Under the pieces are notes generated by a model, which was not told the DNA's origin, ran no database searches, and saw only the letters and a program-made list of their open reading frames with translations. A stretch of DNA of 64,000 bases. It comes from Rhizophagus irregularis. Taxonomy: Eukaryota > Glomeromycota > Glomeromycetes > Glomerales > Glomeraceae. Shown one piece after another: positions 22,047 through 33,163 of this stretch. How positions within the stretch are numbered: the stretch's first letter is position 1; every line of letters starts with the position of its first letter. Both the position numbers and the translations under genes were made by a program. The stretch covers positions 3,906,001-3,970,000 of the forward strand of contig NC_089432.1 in NCBI RefSeq assembly GCF_026210795.1, written 5' to 3'.

Positions 22047-25000
22047 TCAATTTTTTTCGTTTATACTTCTTGGTCTATATGTTGCTTCTCTCAATTGTTT
22101 ATGATACTTAGGATTCCCATTTATTAATTGTCCATATGTTATATTCGCTCTACAATTTTTCACATCCCCTACAATATCATAAGGTGGTATTCCGTCAGTT
22201 AATCTTGGTCCATACTCCCTGGACTTCATTGGTCCTCCTGCTTCTCTCCATTTTCTTAGTCCTTCTGTTGGGTCATAATAAGCTTGCCTTTTATTACTCC
22301 ATCTCATTCCTTTTGGTCCTATTGGTCTATCCCCATTTTGTTCAGTTCGTTCAGGTATATAATTTGGTGCTGTCATACCAGTTGGTATTTCTCTATCATC
22401 CATTCTATTTCCTGCTTCTCTTAATTCTTCCTGTAAATTTCCCTCTTCATTATTATTTTTATATCCCACTATTGGACTCGTCCTTCTTGATTGTCTTCTT
22501 CCTTTTACTGCGTCATCCTTTGCGTATAACTCATTATGATAATTTAATTCTCTATCTTCATAATCATCGTAATAGCCTTGTGCATAATATACTTCGTTAT
22601 ATTGTGGATCCTCGTATCCATATTCATCATAATAATATTCTTCTTGATCATCATATTCGTCCATCATATTTACTCTCGCATTCCTTCCTTCGGGACAATT
22701 ATTCTTGTAATGCCCCATTCTATTACATCCGAAATACGTTGGTACCCTATTCTGGTTTGATTGATAACTATTCCTATTACCATTATTTAATCTCCTTCCC
22801 ATATTTGGTTGATACCTATCCCTATTATCGTTGTTTAATCTTCTCTCCATATTTGCTACCATTCTTTCTAATTTACTAATTTTCGCCTTCTCTTTAAACA
22901 TTTCAGCTAATTCGTCCTCATAATTTTCGTTCAATGGTTTTGCGAACATATTTTGTCTATTGTCATCTTTTCCGATATCTATTTTCGTACTAATTGGTGT
23001 TCCTATTGCTTTTCTTAAAAATTCGTCTTTTGCACCTTCTTCTCTTACTGCTATTTCTATCGCCCCATTTAAGTTCGCTGGATTCTGTCTTCTAACTTGA
23101 TATCCTATTGTTGGTTCTAATCCTTCGATGTAAAAATCTACTTGATATTCATCTGCTAATGCATGTCCTCTAGTTGCTATTCTTAATATTTGTCTAAATC
23201 TTCTTGTATATTCTTCAACACTTTCATTTGTTCCTTGTCGAGTTTTTCTTAATTCTAGCATTTTCTTTCTTCTAACATCCTCTCTGGTAAATCTTCTTTT
23301 TATTCTATGCTTTAAATCATTATCATTATCTGCATCTGCCCAATTCACTAAGTGACCTGCATTTACTTCTTTCATTTCATTATACCATTGCGCTGCTGCT
23401 CCTCTTAAATGTGCTGCTGCGTATACCGCTTGTCTTACGCCATTAGCTCCCGCTGCTTTTCCGACTGCTGCAAATGCTACCTCGAATTGTCTAACCCAAT
23501 CAGTAACATCTTCATCTTCTCTTCCATAAAAGAGTGGTATACTAATTGTTCCTCCTGCTTCATTTCCTGCATTTTCGATCCTATCTATCAAACTTCCTCC
23601 TGCTCCTACTGCTGCGTTCAAAGTATTAGCCGGATAGCCTAAAGCGTTCTCTAACACTCTCCTTACTTGGTCCTCAGTTGCCATATTCAATATATTCTCT
23701 TGAAATAAATCTTGTAAATTGTAATCAGATAATTCACTTTCGTTGTCAGAATTTTTAATATTTAATGAACTATTCGTATCTGAATTTTGACTTAAGTCGC
23801 TATCCCCTCTATTTATAACATTTTCAACTTCATCTTCAAACTCTTCTTCGTTAAAATTTTCAATATCTTCATCCCATCTTTCATCCGGACTTAGTATTTC
23901 TCCAATCTTTTCTGAATCATCTGTATTATCTTCTTCTGATTCTTCATTATCGCTTCTTTCACCACTTTCTTCACTATCTATTATTCCCGCTTGTTCTTTC
24001 AACAACTTATCTAATTTTTTCTTCAATTCTTTTTCCGACTCATCTTTATTTTCTTGAAAGATTTCAATGAATTCTTTATCTAAAATTTCTCCATCTGTAT
24101 ATCCCATACTAGTTAATCTCAACAATTCTTCTTCAGTTATTATTGTTCCAATATCTTCAAAAATCTTCTGTAATCTTTTTACCCGATCATCAATTTCATC
24201 GATATTTTCTTCTTCACAATCTTTGCATACCATTCCTCTTACTCTAGACATATCATCCATCCATCCTAATCTAAACATATCATTCATCCATCTTATTTCG
24301 CATCTTTCGCACCAAGTTGTATTCTGGTTTAACCACTTATGAATTTCTTTTCTTAATTCTTTATCTTCCAAATCTATCATTTCCATATATTCTTCCACAA
24401 ATTCTTTAGTTACTATTATTCGATTATTTACCCCAAAACTCTTCATTCTTTGAATTTCTGACACATCTATTTCATATCCCAATTTTTCTAAGTTGTTTCT
24501 TAATTCTATTAGCTCATCTTGTTCATTCTTCTGCGCTTCTTTAACACATTCCCCGCATTCGCTATCCGCTTCGTCCATTTCGAACCTTCTATTACCACAT
24601 TTTTCACATCTTATTGTTTCTTTTTCTAACCATTCTTTTATCCTCAATTCTTTTTCCCTTTCATCCAATTCCTCTATCTCTTGAATTTTATCCATAAATA
24701 TTCTCGTTACCAATATATCCATTTCTATCATCAACTTTATTCCTATCTTCCAAATGTACCTCAGTTGATCTTCATCCATAACATTTGACCTTCTTCTTAA
24801 TTCACTAAATTTCCATGATTTATCTCCTATTATTATCTCTAATTCTTCCTTGGAATCATTTTCCAATTCGTAACTTGCTGGACTATCTTCACTTTCTGAA
24901 TCTTCTGGTTCTTTTGTAAATCCCCTAGTATCTATAAATATTCTTATTATCTTTTGCATCATATTCTTGTGATATTCGTGAACATTTTCTATATGTATGT

Positions 25001-25568
25001 TCTCATATTCTATTTTGGACATTAGTTCCTTTACTTTCTCCCCATTCATAGCTATTCCTTCTTCTTCATATAGTAACTCCCTAAACGTCTCTATTGCTCC
25101 TGTCTTTACTCGTAATGGTCCAATTTCTTTTGATGTGATTCTATACCATTGCCAAAATTTCTCAAACCTTCTTTCAACATCCCAATCTTCCAAAATATAT
25201 TTGTGTTCTATTAATTCAGGATTTCCAATTAATCTATCAAATACTTCATTCCCCAGATTTCTTTCAATACAGTCTCTTACAATTACTAATATAATCGTTC
25301 GTAATCCCCTTTCTTTCATTTTTGGTTGTATTCTATATCTTATTGATTCCGTTATTCTATCCATTATGTCTCTACATTTCCCTTTATGTATTGTATCTTC
25401 CCTTTCTGAATTATTCATACTTAATAAATCTAATACTCCCTTAATCGTTACGTCATTGTATATTATTATTGCATCTTCAAATTTAAATAACGCGTCCCAA
25501 AATTTCTTGAATACTATTGGTTCATTTACTATTGGATAACATAATTCACAATTTAAACATTCATCCAA
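22047..25568 (-). CDS. Gag of LTR element 1 with long N-terminal extension
   Basis: About 1173 residues, far longer than a usual Ty3 Gag. The capsid-type retro_gag block lies near residues 680-860 (IPLFYGREDEDVTDWVRQF, LRGAAAQWYNEM, NESVEEYTRRFRQI, YIEGLEPTIGYQVR). A zinc-knuckle-like GHYKNNCPEG follows near 940. After this come D/Y-rich and basic stretches. The first 600 residues are extra: three related modules, each a helical stretch with an L-x-SMGY-x-D-x-x-I or similar core followed by K/R-rich helices, the first two ending in a C-x-x-C pair (CEKC, CERC). A very acidic linker (SDDSEKIGEILS..) comes next. The second LTR element has the same plan. The true start may lie slightly upstream; the limits given are the open frame. 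Confidence 0.85.
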   Translation of the reverse strand: MDECLNCELCYPIVNEPIVFKKFWDALFKFEDAIIIYNDVTIKGVLDLLSMNNSEREDTIHKGKCRDIMDRITESIRYRIQPKMKERGLRTIILVIVRDCIERNLGNEVFDRLIGNPELIEHKYILEDWDVERRFEKFWQWYRITSKEIGPLRVKTGAIETFRELLYEEEGIAMNGEKVKELMSKIEYENIHIENVHEYHKNMMQKIIRIFIDTRGFTKEPEDSESEDSPASYELENDSKEELEIIIGDKSWKFSELRRRSNVMDEDQLRYIWKIGIKLMIEMDILVTRIFMDKIQEIEELDEREKELRIKEWLEKETIRCEKCGNRRFEMDEADSECGECVKEAQKNEQDELIELRNNLEKLGYEIDVSEIQRMKSFGVNNRIIVTKEFVEEYMEMIDLEDKELRKEIHKWLNQNTTWCERCEIRWMNDMFRLGWMDDMSRVRGMVCKDCEEENIDEIDDRVKRLQKIFEDIGTIITEEELLRLTSMGYTDGEILDKEFIEIFQENKDESEKELKKKLDKLLKEQAGIIDSEESGERSDNEESEEDNTDDSEKIGEILSPDERWDEDIENFNEEEFEDEVENVINRGDSDLSQNSDTNSSLNIKNSDNESELSDYNLQDLFQENILNMATEDQVRRVLENALGYPANTLNAAVGAGGSLIDRIENAGNEAGGTISIPLFYGREDEDVTDWVRQFEVAFAAVGKAAGANGVRQAVYAAAHLRGAAAQWYNEMKEVNAGHLVNWADADNDNDLKHRIKRRFTREDVRRKKMLELRKTRQGTNESVEEYTRRFRQILRIATRGHALADEYQVDFYIEGLEPTIGYQVRRQNPANLNGAIEIAVREEGAKDEFLRKAIGTPISTKIDIGKDDNRQNMFAKPLNENYEDELAEMFKEKAKISKLERMVANMERRLNNDNRDRYQPNMGRRLNNGNRNSYQSNQNRVPTYFGCNRMGHYKNNCPEGRNARVNMMDEYDDQEEYYYDEYGYEDPQYNEVYYAQGYYDDYEDRELNYHNELYAKDDAVKGRRQSRRTSPIVGYKNNNEEGNLQEELREAGNRMDDREIPTGMTAPNYIPERTEQNGDRPIGPKGMRWSNKRQAYYDPTEGLRKWREAGGPMKSREYGPRLTDGIPPYDIVGDVKNCRANITYGQLINGNPKYHKQLREATYRPRSINEKN

Positions 25569-27237
25569 TTCTTCCGTTCCTAATTCGTGTTCTTCTTTAT
25601 GTGTTCTATATTTGCTTTCCCATTGATGGTATCATTCCATTGTATGCTTTAGTTAAATTGCTATGAATATCCATCCAGAATCTCAATCGGATTCCTCTCT
25701 CTATATATATATATTTCACTCTTATCATTTCTATTTTTGATCTTCTAAACATTCTTTCATCTTTAAATAGATTACTTCTTTTAATCTTAGATTCCATCTT
25801 TCGGTTCTATATATTTACTTCGTCATATTTTACTATTAATTTTTGCTGCGCCTCGAAATTTCAAAAATTTTTCTAAGTCCACGATCTCCTCAGGCTGCGG
25901 AGGTTTTTTACTGCGCCATAAAATTTATCTTTTATCACCGATTTCCCTAATTTCACATGTCACATCTTTTCGTCACCGTGATTCATAGTTTCACTTATCA
26001 CCTCTTTTTGTCACATCTTTTTGTCACATCTTTTTGTCACCAAGATCCATAATTTCACATATCACAAACTTTATGAAAATTTTGGAATTTTAAGGTTTGC
26101 GAATTTCCAATCTTTCTTATCGTCCACATAAATCCTTCTTACTATATATTCTATATTATATAAATTAATCTATAACACACAAAATATCGTTCTTTTCAGA
26201 TAAATGTCTTTCTTTTCAAATAAATGTTCTTTTTCAAATAAATGTCCTTCTTTTCGGATTTTACTCTATTATTAAATACTGCACGTAATGTTCATTATAC
26301 GGCTCGTTAATGTGTAAATATCCTTCTATTTTTTTCTTCTTTTAACGGAACATTGTAATGAAAGCGTGAACTAGGACACTACACCAGGAACCCTCATCTG
26401 AAATGTAGCCTAGGACCTGTAACAATACAACGTATCCGTCTTTTCCTCCTTCGTTGGCCGACTCATCTCTTAACGGGTGAATCTAATCTTCCGAAATCCA
26501 GTTTCAAAAGTCATCAGCTACCCATAAAACTCATCTAAACCAACTTTCTTAAATTGGTGGACCTATACTGAGCTTATCTCTATCTTTTACCCGCTGGAGA
26601 TACCCCACATTGAAATAAAAGCACGACAGTTTTCAGGTTTGTCCCATTTTATCCATCCAATGTTTCTTGATAGTAGGTGTCTTTACAATTTTCATTCCCC
26701 GTCCCCAAAGCAATTCACGTGTTATTGAGCTGGGTATCCAGATTTGACGTAACCCATACGTTATAATCTTTAATGTCGAAGAATAAAAATTTTCCAATCT
26801 CGAGCATTTATCCAAAATCCAAACTCAGAGGTAACCCATACCACACAGATGAACCCCGGATAATACATTGGTGTTCTCCCATTATTAATCTTTATTTCAA
26901 AATCCATCTTTCACTTCCACATCTCCTTATGAAATTTCTCAGGTACTTTATTCCCGAAAGAAATATTCTTGTGCTTTCTATCGATTAAATGATTACTTGC
27001 ACAACTTCAAACTTCAATCTTTCACCTTTTCAAGTTTTTAACTCGATTAAATCCTTGTTGATTTATTGGTTCCTTTTGAACTCGTCAAAACCTGAAATCT
27101 AAAAATAAATTCTAAAATAAAATATTGATTAATAATACCTATCAGTGACTTACTAACGAAATTAAATTTTCATATTCATTATAATAATAATAATCATGTG
27201 ATGATGATCATTTCCTTTCTTGCGAGCATGCACCATA
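25569..27237 (-). other. Leader region of LTR element 1
   Basis: This 1.67-kb untranslated stretch lies between the 5' LTR and Gag. It contains the primer binding site next to the LTR, a short tandem run of TTTTTGTCACATC near 26005-26040 and related CACATATCAC words, and another near-repeat AAATGTCTTTCTTTTC at 26200-26260. A 63-residue open frame at 25606-25797 has no recognisable feature and is not called as a gene. Long leaders often hold packaging signals; nothing specific can be shown. Confidence 0.5.
27224..27235 (-). promoter_or_regulatory. Primer binding site of LTR element 1
   Basis: On the minus strand, 2 bases after the 5' LTR, the sequence is TGGTGCATGCTC. TGG at the start is the complement of a tRNA CCA end, so the site should pair with a tRNA ending in GAGCATGCACCA. 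The second LTR element has the same 12 bases at 61660-61671, 4 bases from its LTR, although the LTRs are unrelated. The tRNA was not identified. Confidence 0.75.
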
Positions 27238-28459
27238 TGAGATCCCCCAATTCCCCCTGTCATCAATTTACAAGGTTGCCACATCGAACGGGCATTCTCA
27301 TGGTCGAACGAACGAATGAGCGAACAAACAAACGAACGAACGAGCAATCAAACGAACAAACACGTGATCAAAACATAATTAACGAACAACAACATCAGCG
27401 AACAATATACAACAACATTCTTGGTTCACAAAATAAATAGCGTTAGCAATATAAAGCGTTGAACGGTATAAAATAAAATTAACTTCTCTGAATTTTCCTC
27501 AATTTATATCCACTTTCGATTTCAAACTGCGATAGCTCTCGCTACGAATTATTATCTTCCAAAGGTATATATTTAATTCATCTTAAATTTTCATTAATTA
27601 AAATTAATTAATCAAACATTAATTAAAGTTTAGGGCGAACCTATTACCTTTAATTAATATTAAACTTCATTAATAATTAAAAAATAAAACTTATATTTTA
27701 TTGAGTTCTGTGGATGCGAACTATGGAATTACTTTGAATTCCGTTCTCTATATATACAATTCTTATGCTATTTTCTATTCTATCTATATACTATCTTTTA
27801 TGTTCTTTACATATTATCTTTGAACTATCTTTCTAATATACTATCTATATTTTAAATACGCTATCTTTTAATATGCTATCTTTTATATTATTTTATATGT
27901 TATCTTTTCTATTATTCAAATATTACATCGCAAAGAAATAATTTATAACCCATCTTTTATGGCTGTGCTACCTTTTCTTTAAATAATCTTTCAAATATTA
28001 TGTCGTAAAGATATAATTCGTCTTTTGTGGCTGTGTTATCTTTTATATATGTTATCTTTTATATTCCATCTTTATGCCATCTTTTCATATTATCTTCTAT
28101 ATTATTTTGTGTTCTCCAATCTTTCCGACATTATTTTATATATTCTTTTAATCCACTTTATGTGTTTCGCTCATAATCTACCTTTTGTGGCTTATAATTA
28201 TTCTTTCTTGTCGTTCTCATTGTTAAAGATCGCTAAGCCGCAAATGATCGACTCTATTTATCCTATTGGTTCTTTGTCAATCATTCAATAAATATTACAT
28301 CATGTAGATCATTACTCTTCTTAAATGTTTATCCTTTTCGGCTAATTATTTATCCATCCACGCCAATCCACGATTAATTCGTTCGTTCTTAATACTTGAT
28401 AATTACATTTGGTGGTTGAATTTTATCTTCTTTTCGTACTTGATATTTGGCCGTTTACA
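27238..28459 (-). repeat. 5' LTR of element 1
   Basis: Near-identical partner of 16850-18070. In the element's own direction this copy carries the promoter. On the right it abuts the 4-bp target duplication ACGG at 28460-28463 and then the remaining part of the MITE. Confidence 0.95.
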
Positions 28460-30732
28460 ACGGCATACGTCACGTCAAGATACAACATATGCTGTAACAC
28501 AAGAAAAAAAAATTTTTCATATCAAACCTACTTAAACCTACTTGTAATGATCAATTACTACAGTAATTGCCATACTTAATTTTGGCTGAAAGTACAATTT
28601 GGCTAGAGTTAAAATTAAAATTACTACCTTACTACCCCATACGTCAATACGGCAAAATATTTGAAAAGTAGTATCTTCTTACTACATTGACATATTGACG
28701 TATAAGGTAACTACCTTAAGATATGTCTGCAACCTTAGAGGCAAGGAAGCTTTAGCAGAGGGTTGAATGTTAAGCGGAACATGAGATATGGGGGCATCAT
28801 CTTGCATAAGATCCAGATCAGGTTCATTGGGTGTAGGAAGCGGGTCAAGGCCAAGGTGTGTTTCGATTCGAGCCATCCATTGGTCAGCGAGTTCAAGAGC
28901 GGAGATGCGTTTATGAAAATTTGCAACTTCACATTGCAATTCACGCAAAAGGTTTAAGATGTTGTTGGCATCATCAGAAGATAATGCAGAATTTGGAGTT
29001 TGTCAGGACAAGGTGCGTGTAATAGAACGAGAGGAGGAAGAAAAAGAGACCGATCGTTCTTTACTATTATGCCAGGCACGTCGTGAGGTATTGGGATTGG
29101 GTATATTATTATTATTAACATTGTTATTGTGGTCTTGAGAATTATTAATATCACGTCTGGAGTTAGAAGCTGATCGATCTTTTGATTTTGAGCGAGATCG
29201 GGAGCAAGAACGTGAATTAGCAGCATTGGGATTGGAGCGGCGAGGAGGTTGATTGACATTAAATTGCTCTTTGAGTTTAATTACGGGGTCGTGAGTACGA
29301 GTATAACCTCTAGTTTGTTTGAGTGGGCAGAAATTCGGGGCACAACCTAATTTGCCACATCTGTGACAAAGTTTATTAGTATTATCTGGGGAGAACCAAA
29401 AAAGCACCTTGTCTTGGAAGCTGACAGTTTGTTCCATAGCAGCATCCATGGTTTCTTGGGAATTGAAAGTAACGTAGGCCCATCTTTTGGGTTTGTATGA
29501 ATTTAAGGAAAGCAGTACATTGACAGCTTTAGCACCAAGGTCACGAGTAAGAGGAGCCAAGTTGATATCCTTAACATTGGGGAGAAGTTGAGTGAGGGTG
29601 GCGACGTATTATTGGCGTGCAGCCTTTTGATCCACAGTATAGAAGCATGGAGTGATCCTAAGACAAGTGGAGAAACAGTATACAGCCCATTGATCAGTAA
29701 AGCGAGCAATCGAATCGGCATGATCATAAACGATACGAGCTTGTTGGACTTTGGCATTAGGCCTAGAAAAAAGGCGGCAAGAGGTGATATTTCCAAATTT
29801 TTTGAAGTAAGCCATTAGATTATCCTTTTTAATAAAGAAAGGGATATCGGTAACTTGGATAGCCCGTTGATCTTCATTAGAGCGAAGTTGGCGAGGGTCA
29901 TGGGCATGAAAGATCAAGTCAGGGAACTCAGGATGAGTAGAACCAACACACAAATCACGTGCTTCATCGGTATGGAAGTGGATAATGAGGCGTTTAGCTT
30001 CGCCAGAACCAGTCATACGAGCTTTTCCAGTGAATGACTCGTATGTTTCTAAAAAAAGGTTAGGTTATTAACAGCCTCGATAAGGGCTTTATTGGTAGGG
30101 AATTTCTTGAGAGATTCAGAGGCAGCATTCGGCACAGCCGCAGCCTAAAAATCATCTCTGGTTATGGCGAGGGTCACCACTGGATCGGGAGTATGATCAC
30201 CATCTGGAACACCAGTGATATCCATATTAGGCGACGCGTTAGGGGGTTGTTGCAAGTCTTTATTAGAAGGTGCATGCATAGACGCATCCACATTTCTAGA
30301 AGACACGACGTGACTGGGCGCAGATGGCGCAGCAGATTTTTTCAGGGAGGAGGTCAAAGTATTTTCGCCAGAGACATTTTGTTGAGGAGAAGAGGAAGGT
30401 CCATTTACTCCAACGTCAGTTATCTGGGTATCGGCAACGTAGTCTTCTTCCATAGAATTTTCAGTAATCGTACGATTACGTTTCTGCTGGATAGTGTTTT
30501 CACCATCGGAGCTTGAATTATCAGAGTTATTATTATTTTTTCATTCTTGACAGGAAGCTTTCCTACTGTTAGGGTTATGACTTCCACGGCCTCTCTTGGC
30601 ATAGTTACCAGACATAGTAGAGGGCTTTGAGTTGGAAATATATAAAATATAAAATTTTATTAGTAGCTTGTATTATTTTTTAAAAATAATAAAAAATTAT
30701 TTTCGTCGAAAATTTTCATTTTTGAAAAATTC

Positions 30733-31060
30733 AGGAGAGAGTTACTACTGGTTAAAAACTAATATATCAGGTAGCAGATATGTATCAGATATGTACCTGA
30801 TATGTGTAGTATTAATGCTGAAAATCGGGTACCCAATATGTGTAAGATATGTGTAAATATATATATTATATACATATCGGTACCCGATATGTATATGATA
30901 TGTAAATGATATGTAGACGATATATATATTTACACATATCTTATACATATCGGGTACCCGATTTTCAGCATTAATACTACACATATCAGGTACATATCTG
31001 ATACATATCTGCTACCTGATATATTAGTTTTTGATCAGTAGTAGCAGTGAATTCTCTCCT
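30733..31060. mobile_element. Palindromic MITE with TACTGGT/ATATCGGGTACC arms
   Basis: The two arms are near-perfect inverted copies centred near 30890: outer AGGAGAGA, then ACTACTGGTTAAAAACTAAT, then runs of ATATGT and GGTACC words. The whole element could form one long hairpin. No gene and no clear target duplication. It shares its arm vocabulary and its CTGGT-AAAAA tip with the element at 33164-33440, so the two are one family. Confidence 0.8.
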
Positions 31061-31083
31061 ACAAAAAATATAAAAAACAAACT

Positions 31084-31480
31084 GGAAATGAGCCATGGCA
31101 ATTATTGGAAGCTGTGATAGATATGTTAGCAGAACTGGTCCCTTGCCCTAAGCGCCTTGGGCTGGGACTACCTCAAGCCTCTGATTTCAAGCCTATCACC
31201 TTCGAAGCCAGACCTGATCCAGAATCAATTATCCAGTTAGTCTTAGAGCACTTCCCATACTTGAAATTCGGAAATAGTTTCAGAGGGATTGATAATTATG
31301 ATTTTACATCACCTCAGCCGTGAAGCTCACCATGTCCTATTTGCGATGGAAAATATGCAAAAATGGGAATCAGTTCCCTTATGATCCTGAATTAGCGAAG
31401 TTGCTATCTCAAAATAAGTTGGAATATTGTCTTACCTGCAACACTTTAAGCAATAAACTCAAGTTCGCGATTGTGGCTTA
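31084..31480 (+). pseudogene. Degraded fragment with paired CxxC zinc-finger motifs
   Basis: An open stretch reading NEPWQLLEAVIDMLAEL and then FPYLKFGNSFRGIDNYDF ends at a stop at 31321. Beyond it CPICDGKY and, one frame away, YCLTCNTLSNKLKFAIVA are recognisable, so at least one stop and one frameshift break it. There is no plausible ATG, and the 5' side is cut by the palindromic element ending at 31060. I have the impression of a recurrent family of fungal selfish DNA with a CPIC..CLTC zinc domain, possibly linked to primase-helicase genes, but cannot support a function. Confidence 0.4.
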
Positions 31481-31864
31481 GACCAGAGGAATTATGAAGA
31501 AAAAATATTCGTATATTATTTCATTTCTTTTTTTTCAAATCTCGTAGGTGGCTTATGCAAAGAAACTGGAATCAGAGCAGTAATCCTGCACCCGTGATGT
31601 AACTAGGACCCCGGAAAATACTTATATAGGTAAGGTCCCAAAAATATTTTTTATTAGTAGCTCTAAGCATAGGTTTTTACTATGATCACTAAGCATTGTT
31701 GATATCTAACCTTAAAAATTATATAAAAATAAGCAAATCAATCTTCTAACCTAATTAAATTTTTATTATAACACATATAATTTATAAAATATATTTATAA
31801 TTAATATATTTTATTAAATCCAATTTTAAATATGTTGTAAAGCTAAACTAAACATAATATACAA

Positions 31865-32460
31865 GTAGATTAACAATATTCAATTAATAAAGTTAATAAA
31901 TAGTAAAAGAAAAATTCGAAATTAATACTATTACAATAAATGTAAATTTCTCCATAAGTATTATACTTACACCCATAAAAATTAATATGTAGGTAGTTTC
32001 GACCTTGCTGAACAATTTTCAATTAATTTAGAAAGTCGATTTCATTTGACCAAAGGGGTGTAATTACGCTCTGAAGTTATAAACGGAGAAATGAAAAATT
32101 CGGAAGTTAGTACCGTTATGAAAAATGCACTTTTCTCCATAAGTATTATACCCACACTCATGAAAATTAATATATAAGTAGTTTCGACCTTGCTGAACAA
32201 CTTTCAATTAATTTAGAAAGTCGATTTCATTTGACTGAAGTGGTGTAATTACGCTCTGAAGTTGTAAATGAAAAAGTGAAAAATTTAAAATTATTACCGT
32301 TATAAAAAATATGCTTTTCTATATAAATATCATACTTAGCCTTATGAAAATTAAAATACAAGTAGATTTAACTTGCTGAACAACCTTACTTAAGCATAAA
32401 AGATAATTTGATATAACCAAAGTGGTGAGTAGTGAAATTATATTTTAAAGTAAAACATAT
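31865..32460. repeat. About 3.5 tandem copies of a 185-bp unit
   Basis: The word GTAGTTTCGACCTTGCTGAA starts at 31993 and 32178, and a diverged copy starts at 32362, giving a period of 184-185 bp. A truncated earlier copy begins near 31865. Units share CCATAAGTATTATACCCAC, TGTAATTACGCTCTGAAGTT and a GAAAGTCGATTTCATTTGAC segment. No coding sense. Confidence 0.85.
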
Positions 32461-33163
32461 TTACAGTAATTTTATTTAAAAAATAAACATGTATAATATA
32501 GTAATTTTATATTAAAAATAATACACTGAGTTTAATAAAAATTAAAAATAAAACATTGAAAAAAAAAACTGAAATTTCATCAAAAAAAAATTTTTGTTTA
32601 TGTATTTATATAAAATCGTGAAATGTAGTACAAAATTAATATTTACCGTTAGTGAAAATAAAATAAAAATTAATTATAAATTCAATATATAACAGTCAGT
32701 GGAAATGTCATTTCTCTTGCCGATCATTAATTAAAATAATTTTGTGTAACCATAATTGAATATATCACCACGTAGCTAAAAAAAGAAATTTTTAATACAA
32801 TACTTATACAAATTAAGTAAATTAATAGTTCATCATGTGTAATATAAATATTCGTCATCATTTCCTCTTTAGTAATATTTTTTTTTTTCTTTACATATTA
32901 CAAGAAAGTTCGTCTTAAAAATGAAGTTTTCCTCAAAATGCAACTTAAAGGTGGGTATAAAATACAATTTAAATAACGCAAATATATGTAATTTTACGAG
33001 AAGAAAAAGATTTATTAAGTTAAAAAAGGCAGTTATTTAGGGAGATTTTGTGTAAACTGCAAAAAACCAATTTTTATAATAAAAAAAATTTTTCTTGATT
33101 TCAATAAAACTCTTAACAAAAGCTTTCTTAACCAGCAATTATTTCATTTTTAGGTATAATTTG

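Larger units (their letters stand above)
16850..28459 (-). mobile_element. Young Ty3-type LTR retrotransposon (element 1) with kinase-bearing pol
   Basis: An 11.6-kb element in minus orientation. Two LTRs of 1221-1222 bp (TG..CA ends) are almost identical, with one difference seen by eye, so insertion was recent. The 4-bp target duplication ACGG flanks it (16846-16849 and 28460-28463). Gene order from the 5' LTR (27238-28459): 1.7-kb leader, Gag (25568-22047), protease (22037-21534), RT-RNase H plus kinase-like domain (21498-19417), integrase (19357-18449 with a GPY/F module to about 18140), 3' LTR. RT before integrase places it with Ty3/Gypsy-type (Metaviridae). It looks nearly whole, with perhaps one or two breaks. 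Inserted in a MITE that lies in a LINE. Confidence 0.93.
16808..28735. mobile_element. TA-flanked MITE (Tc1/mariner-like), itself split by an LTR element
   Basis: The left end at 16808 reads GGGTTGCAGACATTTCTT and the reverse complement of the right end (28735) reads AGGTTGCAGACATATCTT; the similarity continues inward through GGTAGTTACCTTA. The dinucleotide TA lies outside both ends (16806-16807 and 28736-28737), the target duplication of mariner-type elements. Without the nested LTR element (16850-28459) the MITE is only about 310 bp: 16808-16849 plus 28464-28735. It has no gene. It interrupts ORF1 of the LINE. Confidence 0.85.
16543..30615 (-). pseudogene. LINE ORF1: RRM-like and CCHC-like RNA-binding protein, split and broken
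   Basis: The 5' part runs from ATG at 30615 to 28738 and the 3' part from 16805 to 16543; between them lies a MITE carrying an LTR element. N-terminal residues are N, S, K and P rich. An RRM-like stretch follows at about 29880-29640 (AIQVTDIPFFIKKDNL, FKKFGNITSCRLF), then a zinc-knuckle variant at about 29365-29325 (CHRCGKLGCAPNFC, spacing C-x2-C-x4-C-x4-C with cysteine in the usual histidine place). A basic S/R-rich tract and a short coiled coil (REL..VANFHKRISALELADQW) come next. In-frame stops occur near 30540, 30145, 29609 and 29003, and a frameshift near 30050. By family it binds the LINE RNA. The 3' part is out of frame by one base at a G7 run (16794-16801), which could be decay or sequencing. 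Confidence 0.75.
10090..30660 (-). mobile_element. LINE (non-LTR retrotransposon) with endonuclease, RT and RNase H, split by nested elements
   Basis: The minus strand carries, 5' to 3', an ORF1 (30615 down to 28738 and 16805 down to 16543) and an ORF2 (16493 down to 10330). Removing the nested insertions at 11550-12077 and 16808-28735 leaves a LINE of roughly 8 kb. ORF2 has an apurinic-type endonuclease, a reverse transcriptase and an RNase H, and ORF1 has RRM-like and CCHC-like parts; this layout fits I/Tad-type fungal LINEs. The ends are approximate. A weak 8-10 base similarity (TAGTAGC) between 10087 and 30661 may be the target duplication. The copy is decayed, with several stops and frameshifts in both ORFs. 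Confidence 0.85.

Noticed and set aside
20001-25540. Many plus-strand frames over the LTR element 1 coding region
   Set aside because: They are L, I, F and S rich mirror frames of K/E-rich minus-strand genes and show no domain pattern.
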